A program made the translations under genes and the position numbers. The notes under the pieces were generated by a model. It ran no database searches, was not told the origin of the DNA, and saw nothing but the letters and a program-made list of their open reading frames with translations. A DNA stretch of 64,000 bases from Marasmius tenuissimus (Eukaryota > Basidiomycota > Agaricomycetes > Agaricales > Marasmiaceae), in the NCBI GenBank assembly GCA_029532415.1, contig JAQOTA010000020.1, forward strand, positions 868,001 through 932,000, read 5' to 3'. Of this stretch, positions 22,876 through 32,593 are shown one piece after another; the stretch's first letter is position 1, and the number at the start of each line of letters is the position of its first letter.

Positions 22876-23445
22876 TAGTGATGCGCGGGCTCGGGCTCGG
22901 CTCAAAGCCTCGGGCTTGGGCTCGGCTTTGAGGGCTTAGGCTCACTGAAATCCGAGCCCGAGCCTTGAGCCCAAGCCTGAGGTCAAAGTCCTGGGGCTTG
23001 GGCCTGAGCCCGGGCTTATACTAATCTCGTACATTATCACGGTAAGGAAAATAGAACATGTTGAACAGTGTAGAATCCGTCTTGAAGTCCCTTCCAACCA
23101 TTGCCCGCCAAACATGTTGGTCCAGGGAGGTGCAATCAACACGTCTTCTGTGACTGGTAGCCTGGGCTCAATGAGTAGTGACCTCAATTTCAGCCACAAA
23201 AAATAAACGAGTCTCACCTACTATTGTTGTCAACACGGGGGCTGACAATTCTCGGAGGACTAGAATAATTTTAATTCTCGCCGGTGGACAATGCCAGAGG
23301 GCCTGAGCCTAGGGCTTGGGCTTATAAAATGTTGAGCCCGAGCCCTAAGCCCCCTGAAGCCCTCTGCCAGGGCTGGGCTGGGCTTTTCAAGCCCTGGGCT
23401 CGGCTTGGGCTCACCATGGCTCAAGCCCGAGCCCGCACATCACTA
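22876..23445. mobile_element. hAT-like non-autonomous element, 570 bp
   Basis: Terminal inverted repeats begin TAGTGATGCGCGGGCTCGGG on the left and, on the opposite strand at the right, TAGTGATGTGCGGGCTCGGG. The arms continue as GC-rich repeats of GGGCTTGGGCTCGG type, and the 300-bp core is AT-richer and non-coding. TAGTGATG ends resemble hAT elements. I do not find a clean 8-bp duplication (ATACACAC before, ATATTACA after), so the insertion is old or the border is off by a few bases. Confidence 0.7.
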
Positions 23446-24410
23446 ATATTACACACCGATACAGTACACAGCGAGGAACATTGCAATTCGCAACTTTTGC
23501 GACCGGCCGCTATTGGTAATGATACCAAGTTCCAACTTCAGGTTTGTGGGCCCTATGTCCGCCTCTGTGGACCACAAGATTTTCAACGCCGCCATATCTT
23601 CAAGTCACCCTCAGTGTTGTTCAACAGTTCAAGTATGAAAGATATTTTTACATATGTTATTTCTCTGGCATTAGAGGGAGTGAGGGGGGCTCCCCCCCTT
23701 CTCACTGGGAGCAGCTGGCCGAAGGCCGAGCGACGACCAGTGGGGAGGCCCGTCTAACTATTGTTTACTACTTGGGTAACCGCAGCCTTTCTCTATGTTT
23801 GGATAGCCTAGTAATAGTTCACTCGCTCTCTTTCCGTGGCTCTCTCTTGGTCTGAGGACTTTTTTCCCTAGATGATGGAGGAGAACATTGAAACTTCACA
23901 GCTAGCAATCATAATGTACTATGTAGCCGTGCATCTAAGTCACGGTTGGTCTGTTTCATTGCCGTTGCAGGCGGCAAGTACAATTCTGGGGCTGACATCT
24001 CAGCTCGGGCCAAAGGTAGCCAAAGAATACGAGCTAACTTGACAAACAGTTTGCAAACAGTTGTTCGGTTACAAGTTGCATCTGACCCTCTGGATTGGAG
24101 CACTGAGGAAAGGCAGTAGCGGGCCCTACCGCTTGCCGGCCCTGCTTAAATTTGGGTCCAAAGTGTTTAACGCCCCACTGACGCCCACAGCCAAGCCTGT
24201 CATTCCCACGCTCTAACCTTCCTTCCAAACCATCATCTGCAACGTCGCAGATTGCAGTTTCTAGCCACGGGTGATCTCTGGTCCGCTGTCGATGTATGTG
24301 CATTCATTGTGCCAAAATATGTATGAGAATTGACCTTTACATGCATAGAATCTCGCGATGAAAACTTTTGAGTGATTCCCAACGCATCATCGATGATGCG
24401 GGATCTCCCT
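23446..24410. other. Non-coding stretch with a GC-rich hairpin and a repeat copy
   Basis: 23680-23705 is a near-perfect palindrome (GTGAGGGGGGCT / CTCAC arms), followed by short inverted pairs CACTGG/CCAGTG and GGCC/GGCC up to 23747. The third copy of the dispersed repeat lies at 24150-24240. No coding sequence is seen. Confidence 0.45.
24150..24240. repeat. Diverged dispersed repeat, copy 3
   Basis: Blocks TTTGGGTCCAAAG, CTGACGCCCACAG, CATTCCCACG and CCTTCCTTCCAAAC match copies at 9.2 and 12.0 kb in order, with more change. Confidence 0.4.
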
Positions 24411-24414
24411 ACTA

Positions 24415-25348
24415 CATTTGTCGGCTATTAGTGCTGTAATGCATGTAGGTGAAGTTGGAAAACTTGTGTCTTTGTTCTTGCAATATGAGGTATCCGGACA
24501 GACCGCCTCTCGATTGCTTGACTTTGACTTTGAAGAGGAACGCTTCGTACCCCAAATCCTTGATTTTTGGGAACTTTAGAGGTGGCCTTTCTGGGACGCG
24601 ATCTGAGGCGGCGTTATTCACGAGTCAAACCTGAGCAGACGTTGCACGTGCAGCATACTCGGAAGCACTCCGTGACTTCGACCCTAGTTATTTGGTGTCA
24701 AGAAAGGATGGGGAAGATCTTCTACAGGCAATGGGAATATCCTCTTTCCACATGAAAATTTTCGAGTTTTGGAGCGACCCCGAACACTTTTATTGACCTG
24801 TACATGGAATTTGGTTCTTCCGATTCCACAATCGGGAAGGTGAGATGCAAAGAAACGAAGTTCTCAATGCACCAGGTGGCACCGGAGAAGATACCAAGCA
24901 TTCTGGGAAGAAGCTTGAGTGTCACCCTATGCCAGTGCACTGAGCACTTGACCAGTAGACCCACTGCGATCTTCTCTGCTTGCGTCAGCCGCTTTTCGTC
25001 AACGGTACTAAAGGTGAAGCTTAGCTAGTAGTTTTGGGTCAAGTATCCCTTTTCCTTTGTGCCGCACGCGGACTTCAACTACCTAGTCATCATCGCCTTG
25101 GCCATCTTCGCTACCACCTTGTTCGGGAAATACACATGGTGAGTGACGGAGATGCGCTGCCACAGTCGACGTCCGGTATCTGCTAAGGCTCGCTACCTTC
25201 TTGAGACGTTTCTGCGGACGTGGGGTTGGGCTCGGAGGTTCATCGAGTTGAGCTCAGAAGCGTCGTCGTCGCAGGGGTCACGGACAGCACGAAAGACTGC
25301 CCTGAGTATCTCCAGGGGTAGCCCTTCAATGAAACTAATTGCCGGCAT
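24415..25348 (-). pseudogene. F-box-like gene of family A, decayed
   Basis: The minus strand from the ATG at 25348 reads MPAISFIEGLPLEILRAVFR, then SELNSMNLRAQPHVRRNVS and LWQRISVTHHVYFPNK, clearly a relative of the intact genes at 10.5-11.6 and 30.5-31.9 kb. Several tryptophan or arginine positions are now stops (after NVSRR, and TAG in MMTR*LKSACGTKEKG). Further pieces HWHRVTLKLLPRMLG, IKVFGVAPKLENFHVE, QITRVEVTECF and PPLKFPKIKDLGYEAF follow in the right order but in changing frames. It is a dead copy of about 930 bp. Confidence 0.8.
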
Positions 25349-25814
25349 CTTACGCGTGGCCTCGAACGGAAGCTAAAATTGGAAACAGTTCAACGCCAGA
25401 CGATGAATCGGTACCACGGCGAATCGGGCTCACTTTGGCCTCAATGGCAGAGACTTCAATAGAGCAGAGAGAAAGAGGTCGTATTGGAACGATGAAGATG
25501 AAGATGATTGTGAGAGGTCGAGGGATAATCAAGACCCAGTTTTCTAGGTTTGACAGCGGGTGGCACAACCCGACGGGTCATGCTACAGTGCTGCCTACTT
25601 CTATTATCACAGCCATGCTCATTGTCTCAATGCCCCCGCAAGCGGTGAACAACGCATATTCAACGATAATGGATGATTCGTACACAGGGTAAAGACCCTT
25701 TGACTGTAACACGAATTAGCGACGTATGCGTCTTTCAAGTCCCATAAAGCTGTCTGTCGAATCTCTGAGCATGCACCAAGAGCCTCGATTAGGCATAGAC
25801 TGACCCTGTATACG
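25349..25814. other. Intergenic, nothing recognised
   Basis: Lies upstream of the F-box pseudogene and downstream of the MATE gene. An open plus-strand frame (25339-25692) is not supported by any motif. Confidence 0.4.
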
Positions 25815-27794
25815 CTAAGAAGCATCTGTCACGCTTTCGCCCTGCCCTTCCGTCATATTTCGGGCCACTCCTTTTTCAACCTCCAGCTGCCAGTCTGTAC
25901 CAAGCCAAACCACGAGATATTCGCCTAGTCCCACGATGGTCAGACCAACCACTTGACCTAAAAGGTGAACGAGAGTCAGTCGGGCTTGGAAAGCGTGAAA
26001 TATAGACGGCATACCGATCCAAAGACCTTGTAGTCCCAATTTCGTCCTGTCGTTGAACGCAAGCGTGATCCCCAACGGCAAGGCTATCACGTAGTAAGCC
26101 ACGAAGTTGAAAAGTGCTCCGAGGTGTTGTCGACCTTCGAAAGGAGATTAACCAGGGCTCGATTGGATATCAAACGGGGATTTTCTCACCTTGACCACGA
26201 AGTACACCTCCACAGCTTCCGGCTAGACCGTCTGAGATCTGGAAAGACGCGACTAGCGGCATCACTCTGCTCACGAGAGCCACTACCTCTTCATCGTCAC
26301 TTAGTACGTATCCGCAGACCTGTGTAGAAGGTTATCAACTCGCAATGACATCGAGAACGATGTCCGGCCACTTACGTCCTTGAACACGACCAACAGCGTC
26401 ATGATCATAACACCGACCACCACGCTAAGAAGGGCCGAGAAATGAGCGGCTCTCCTTGCCTGCTCTGCCTGCTTGGCACCAATGAGATTCCCTACTCGGT
26501 TGGACGCGGCAACTCCGATCCCAAATGGCAACGTATTAAGGACTGAGGCAGATGTGAGCTCGAGATTGTTGAGCACAAGAACAGGTGATTTTACTCTGGT
26601 CGAAAGTCATAATGACGGATTGAGCTGCTAAAGGTAAGGCTCCCAAGTTTCCTGCACACAGGGCTACGATTTCGAAAGCCGCCCTACAGAAGACGTAAGA
26701 ACTACGTTTGAATCTTAGATCGAAGGCTTACCATTCGGTTCCAACCATAAGAATCCCCGGCAAAGCTAGCTTCAGGAACGTCAAACAACTCTGAGCATGT
26801 AACACGCGCGAGGGTTGGATACCTCCCCAGGTTCTGTTTGATCGGTGGGTAGGGGAACGTATGGTGAGAATTGCTAGCAGGGCAAATGCGACCCAGTAGG
26901 TCATTGACAAAGCGAGGGGAGATCCAAGAAGACCGAGAGGAGAGTGATGAATGAGAACGAGATTGAAAACCACGTTCAGCGGTGACATGATGAGGAGCGC
27001 GACTGTTGATAGCTCCATGATCCCTAAAACATTCACGGCTTCAGGAAACGTGAGAGCAAAGTGAGAGGAGTGACATACCTTGACATTGCAAGTACTTCTT
27101 CAGACTCTCGAATCCGACGTATCCCGGTGCACCGATAATCAAAACCCTCATGAACTTCTGCACATCAGCCGCAAGGTCAGGAGGCTGCCCAAGGGCAATA
27201 AGTATAGGCTCAATGAAAGCCCAAGTAATGCAAACAGGAAGAACGAGGATCCAGAGTAGGAGAATGCATCGTTGCAAATGAACGGAAAGGTCTGCCGGTC
27301 GCGAGCTGCCCGTGAAGGCCTGAGAGCCTAAGGTATCGAGAGCAGTAGTGCCGCCCAAAGCTATACACCACCCTGGAGAGAGAACACTTTTCACTAGGAT
27401 CAAACTAACGAGGTAACGCTAAGGTCGCAAAGAGTACTCGCCTGATACAAAAGCCAGCATAAGTGAGAACGCAGCTACCGATAGTTCATGTGCCCCAAGG
27501 CGGCCGGCGATGACTACGGAGACAGTCTGAATGGAATTTTGTAGTATGTAGGAGAGAATCACTGGCGGATTAGGGTCTTTGTGAGCACAGAGTCGCGGTC
27601 AAGAACAAGTCCTTCATACCAGGAATCGAGTCTCGTAATAGTGATGTAAAAAGTTTGAACTCCGCCGGCCAAAGTTTGCCACCGGCAGGCTTGTTGAAAT
27701 TTTCCATCCCAGACGATTGTCTTTGCAGATGTCGCCGTAGGGAGGAGGCAGAGTCGTACAAGAGAGGTCGGTGCTCACTGTTTAGTGTAGACAT
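25815..27794 (-). CDS. MATE family efflux transporter
   Basis: Multidrug and toxic compound extrusion transporter: a 12-helix antiporter that exports organic cations or metabolites, or moves them into vacuoles, using a proton or sodium gradient. The start ATG at 27794 gives a cytosolic tail [20 protein letters not shown], followed by [13 protein letters not shown]. The first MatE domain follows: [78 protein letters not shown] and [15 protein letters not shown]. The second contains [51 protein letters not shown] and [17 protein letters not shown]. It ends in GESVTDAS at 25815. Seven or so short introns keep frame. It shares a 650-bp divergent upstream region with the ureohydrolase gene, which may co-regulate them. 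Confidence 0.93.
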
Positions 27795-28440
27795 AACAAG
27801 GATATTCTCTAGTTACTTGGCAAATTCACAAAGCGGGTTTTTATCTTAGTAAAATTACTCTTCTGATCTGATCTCATAGCGCGGCTCCTTCTCTATCTCC
27901 CTCAAGTTCGCTTTCCTCAGGATCCATTCAACGAGATAGGGAGGTGGTGCTGTAAAGCGGCGCTCCGTACGAGGCTGACTGAGCAACTTCCAAGCGAGAT
28001 ACTGGACACGAGACGCCTCCTTATCAGAGTCTTTTCGTCCAGGAATACCTCAGGTGGGTCGATCTTCCGCGGATTTCTTGGTTTTTTCTACCGCTCATTG
28101 AGCGTATCTTGTTCATCAGTATTGTAAAACCAATTTCAAACAGATGCACATTGAATTTCATACTTCTCTGTATCCGAATACCTACTGAACTGAGACTTGG
28201 TTCTCTCAGGAAAAACCTCCTTCCCGTGGCACGGGAGCTCCAAATCTGCCTCAAGGCAGAACATGCGGTAAAGAAATTCATCGTGTCGCCTTCAGACGAG
28301 CCCAAAACTTCCTGCATGACCTCCTCTTATCTTGATAGGTAAGTAAGTTCTCGTTATGCCGTCCGTCCCTTTTAACTGTCTCGATCTCTTTTCCCATCCT
28401 ACAGACACCATTTCCCCTCTGGTCTTTTCACTATCGCAAA
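27795..28440. promoter_or_regulatory. Divergent upstream region of the MATE and ureohydrolase genes
   Basis: 646 bp between two start codons, without coding support. The plus side ends in CT-rich leader (CATTTCCCCTCTGGTCTTTT) just before 28441. I see no clear TATA element or named binding site. Confidence 0.4.
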
Positions 28441-30230
28441 ATGAAGTTCTCTCCCACTTTCCTCACTTTAGCCGCTGTTCTATTTCCCGCATGCTACGGC
28501 CATCTGGGGCATGAACATACTGACCAGATGCCGCTAGGCTACGTTCAGTATCCGGTGGACTTTCGGTACAATGGAGAAGGTTTGTGTATCAGTCCTGGTG
28601 TTTCTATCGATGACTGAATCTCCTCATACCCCGATACAGTCACCGCGGATGCTGTCTTTTCCGGTATCACTACCTTTGCCAAACTACCATGGGTCCAATG
28701 CTTTGGCAAAGAGAAAGACGTCCCCTTCGACATTGCGTTTTTGGGGGCACCATTTGTGGGTCCTAACTCACTGCGAGGCTGCTGTACCCATCTATGGTGC
28801 TGACTTGACATCCTACAGGATACAGGTACGAGTTACCGCCCCGGAGCGAGATTCGGCCCAGGTGAGAGGTCATTGCCACTGGCAGCTGCGAGGACGCTAG
28901 CACTCACCTTCCTGATCGCTTTCTTAGCCGGTATTCGAGCGGGATCTCGGCGTTTAACTCTATACGGAGGGTACAACGTGCCTCTCAACGCTAACCCGTT
29001 CAAGTCCGGGCTGAGAATTGTGGACTGTGGGGATATCCCAGTGACGTACGTCCCCAACTTGTCGCTGTCGCTTAAGTTGGCCTAATGGCTACATCTTCAG
29101 GCCGTACGACAACAAGTACGCAATCCAGCAGATTGAAAACGGTCACAAAGACCTTCTTCATAGGGAGCCTTTTGCCCCGTTGGGCAACGACGAGGAAGGG
29201 AGACCTCTCCAACCTTTGTCCATCGACGGCAAGCATCACCCCCGCATCATTACCCTTGGTGGTGATCATACCATTGTCCTTCCCCTCCTACGTTCGATCT
29301 ACTCCGCCTATGGAAAGATTTCTGTCATCCACTTTGACTCCCATCTTGGTGAGCCTAGATTTTTACATGGAACACGATGTTACTCTATCTGCTATCGACT
29401 AACTCCGTCTATGTCTAGATACATGGAAACCCTCCGTTTTCGGCGGTGCCCCTTCCGAGCAAGCGGCTATCAACCACGGTACTTACTTCTATTGGGCAAG
29501 CCAGGAAGGATTGATCAAGAACGGCTCGTCAATTGCAAGTGCCTTTGTTCCCACTTTCCACTTACCCCCTCCGTCTTGCTATCATCTACTTTGATCCTAG
29601 TTGATTGTTTTCGCCTAGCACGGGGCCATCCGCACCACCTTGTCGGGCTTGGATGACTACGACAACGACGATGCTTCCGGGTTCCAGCGGATTGAAGCTC
29701 GCGAGATTGACACGATTGGTAGGCGATCCAAAACCTTATCTATGTAGAACATCTTTCCTCACTTACGGTCGTAGGCACGGAAGGTATTATCAAAAAGATT
29801 CGGGAAACCGTCGGTGATAATCCTGTCTATCTCTCCATCGATGTGAGTCAGACCGCGTGTTACTTCGTGTTTGTATGAAAACTCACCGACGAGGCTTCTC
29901 ATTTTATTAGATCGATTCAATTGACCCTGCATTTGCCCCAGCCACTGGAACCCCAGAAACCGGTGGTTGGACAACTCGTGAACTGAGGACTATCCTACGA
30001 GGCTTGGATGGTCTTCATATCGTCTCCGCCGACATTGTTGAGGTGGCGCCGGCGTATGACACGAACGCTGAGTTGACTACCATGGCCGCTGCCGATGTGA
30101 GTATGATCAATCCGTCTACTTCAAGGATTTTAGCTCAATAACTTGCCATACTCTTCCGACCTCGTAGGTCCTTTTCGAGGTCTTGACTGTTATGGCAAAG
30201 ACGCCTTTAGGTAAGGTGGACAAGAAGTAG
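28441..30230 (+). CDS. Ureohydrolase with signal peptide (agmatinase-like)
   Basis: Arginase/agmatinase family enzyme that hydrolyses a guanidino compound to urea and an amine, with a two-manganese centre. Exon 1 encodes a signal peptide ([20 protein letters not shown]) and [14 protein letters not shown]. Later exons supply [42 protein letters not shown] and [12 protein letters not shown]. The metal-site motifs are complete: [23 protein letters not shown] and [20 protein letters not shown] followed by [26 protein letters not shown] closes the family signature. About eight introns are GT-AG and in frame; stop at 30230. A leader peptide is unexpected for cytosolic agmatinase, so it may act outside the cell or in a vesicle, perhaps to gain nitrogen from guanidino compounds. 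Substrate choice between agmatine and other guanidino compounds is uncertain. Confidence 0.93.
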
Positions 30231-30465
30231 CCCGATTCCAAGCTACAACGTCCATTCTGGACGGAGGAAGCTGGATAAGCGATCCAACTCTCGATCGCTC
30301 ACCAAAGTTATCCATATGAGCAAGTTTTTCGTTCGCCCTATGATTGATTTTTTACCTTGTTCGTATATGAACTTCTACGATTCCGACTACTCGTATGATT
30401 GAAGACTGATTCATTGATAAATACTCAAAACATACACGATTCATTTTGTACTAAAAGTTTTTTCT

Positions 30466-31929
30466 TCAAATCAAGAACTCCACCTGCTCGCCGTGATACC
30501 GGCCATCCAAAATTCTGGACCATTCTTCTCTGAGTTCGATCAGGCAGCTTTCTGGACTCTTGAGGACCAGTTGTAGCCTCAACTTTCTGTCCAACGCTGC
30601 ATTCCTTTCGCAAACCGAGCTCATGAGGTCACCGACCTGGAAGATCAGTGCATTTGGGCAGTACACCTGTACTTGCCCTTGAGAGTACACCTCAACACCG
30701 ACTTCAACGTAGATTTCCTCGATCCTTTGAAGACGTCCTCCTTCCCAGTCATCCAAGCCCTCCGCCAACTTCTTTATCATCTGAATAGCGTCTGTTGTAT
30801 ACCTGAATGACTCCACTCGCAAGCTAGTCAACGTCCCGCTGACAGCTTCCACCAGAAGCATGCAGTCGTTAATCCAACTCTCCCCAGATCCAGGACCAGT
30901 CAGTGTGAGGTGGTTTACCTCTGAGCGGGACCGTTCAAGCATCCCGACTGCTGCTTTGCACGACCTAGACTCCCACGCATCCTCGATCAGAAGAGAGTGT
31001 ACCCCCGGAAGGACCAGATACCCAAAAAGACCTCCCTCCTCTTTTCGATAATCCGTATCCTCTCCTAAAGTGTAATCCCAATGGGTCAGATACCCCAGCG
31101 TCGTGAGCGCCGGCAGCTCGAGGAGTGGCAGTTCTGGGTGACGAGTTTCATGACAATAGGGAGGAAGTGATACAGGTCGAACTTCCACGTCGATCGCCGA
31201 CGTCGCCAGCTGCATGATATGGTAAAAGTCAAGTGGGTTGCGCTCGACGACATCGACGTTGATAATCTGTTCCCACGGGAGCTTGACGATGACATCCTCG
31301 ACCGGAGATTTCTCCCAAATCCCTACACATCGGAGAGTATCCAGCTTAGGAGCGATCTCAAACGCCGTGACCCGACCCATAAAGACCGGGCCACACGGCT
31401 CTACGATACTGAAGTTGAGCGACTCGAGGTTCTCCATCCTGCCGCGCGCGTAGGCGAAGTACTGGAGGATCTTGGCGGGCACGTCGAACGATGCATGACG
31501 CCAATGTTGGGAGTGTCCGTTGAGATACCGTATAGCTAGCTTGTCAGCTTCAGTTGGATAATCTGAACTTCTGGTGCGGTAGTGAAAGCTGAGCGTCTGA
31601 TTGAGGCTGGTGAGGCCTGGTTCTAACCCATTGCCACACGCCAATGCGAACCATCTAGCTACCATCCCTTCGGTAATCTCCACATCACTATCGTCGATGA
31701 GCGGAACGTTGTGGGCGAGGGATATCCGGCTCCAGAGGTTACGATCGGCGTCTGTAATATCCCGGAATAGTTTCGAGACATTGCGCAAGATGTGGACTTG
31801 TGCATCGGGGCACATTGGATTGAGTTCAATGGACAGGATGTCAAATGAGTCGCAAAGGACACGAAACACTTGGCTGAGTAGTTCGGGTGGCAGGTTGTTG
31901 ATGGAAGCTCGCACTTCGGGGATGGCCAT
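30466..31929 (-). CDS. F-box-like protein, family A, full length (487 aa)
   Basis: Single-exon gene. The N-terminus MAIPEVRASINNLPPELLSQ then VFRVLCDSF is an F-box-like motif, followed by AQVHILRNVSKLFRDITDAD. The body has LRR-like strands: ENLESLNFSIVEP, AFEIAPKLDTLRCVGIWE, LPWEQIINVDVVERNPLDFY, VNHLTLTGPG and LTSLRVESFRYTT. It is likely a substrate receptor for an SCF ubiquitin ligase. It is the complete form of the family also found at 10.5 kb (truncated) and 24.4 kb (dead). The gene converges with the ureohydrolase gene; 3' ends are 235 bp apart. Confidence 0.7.
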   Translation of the reverse strand: MAIPEVRASINNLPPELLSQVFRVLCDSFDILSIELNPMCPDAQVHILRNVSKLFRDITDADRNLWSRISLAHNVPLIDDSDVEITEGMVARWFALACGNGLEPGLTSLNQTLSFHYRTRSSDYPTEADKLAIRYLNGHSQHWRHASFDVPAKILQYFAYARGRMENLESLNFSIVEPCGPVFMGRVTAFEIAPKLDTLRCVGIWEKSPVEDVIVKLPWEQIINVDVVERNPLDFYHIMQLATSAIDVEVRPVSLPPYCHETRHPELPLLELPALTTLGYLTHWDYTLGEDTDYRKEEGGLFGYLVLPGVHSLLIEDAWESRSCKAAVGMLERSRSEVNHLTLTGPGSGESWINDCMLLVEAVSGTLTSLRVESFRYTTDAIQMIKKLAEGLDDWEGGRLQRIEEIYVEVGVEVYSQGQVQVYCPNALIFQVGDLMSSVCERNAALDRKLRLQLVLKSPESCLIELREEWSRILDGRYHGEQVEFLI

Positions 31930-32593
31930 GAAAGGTGGAGGGGTCTCTGAAATGTTGAGCTACTCAAAACTGTTAGCGGATTTTTGAGTCGAGTTGAAGC
32001 CAACATACCGAGCTCAGTTCGACTGTCATCTTAATCTGTTTTATTCGAGTTATGAGGCGGAGAGGCTGAGATGCTTGCCGATGAACGACTATGAGAGGTG
32101 AACGGGGCAAGAGCTTATGCAGGGGAACATTCGTCCCTTTTATATGGTCCGAAGTCGGGACTGCCACATTGTCTCCATTGGGCTCAAGCCTTCCTTGTGG
32201 CAACGAGACTCAAACTGAATCTGAGTCTATTGTTCTTCGAGCTCGAGGACAATCAGCCGTGCGCTTGACTTCCTGATTTGGTGTATAATGAAATTTGAAG
32301 AGCCGACGATCAACGTGACAATGATCATCGAGTACTAATCAGTGTCCATCGCCGTGAACGTCTATCTCCCGAGTCCCAATTGAGTCTCCGTTTCGACGAA
32401 ACTTGTATTTCACTCCTAATTTGGGAGTGAGAGGCTCTATGCCTTGAGGTTTGAGGAACGTAGCATCAAATATGAATCACGATCTGCATTACCTACGATA
32501 GTGAAAATCAATAACGACATTCCTCAAAACGGTTCATCGTAAAACCTCCCAACGGATAGAGTCCCCGAAATGCCATACGTATTGGTGATCGAC
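31930..32593. promoter_or_regulatory. Upstream region of F-box gene: TATA box and 5'UTR intron
   Basis: On the minus strand CCATATAAAAGG (32147-32136) lies about 210 bp before the start, and 32008-31960 looks like a leader intron (GTATGTTGG...GAGTAG, 49 nt). This copies the layout of the 10.5-kb paralogue. The rest, 32150-32593, shows nothing. Confidence 0.45.
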
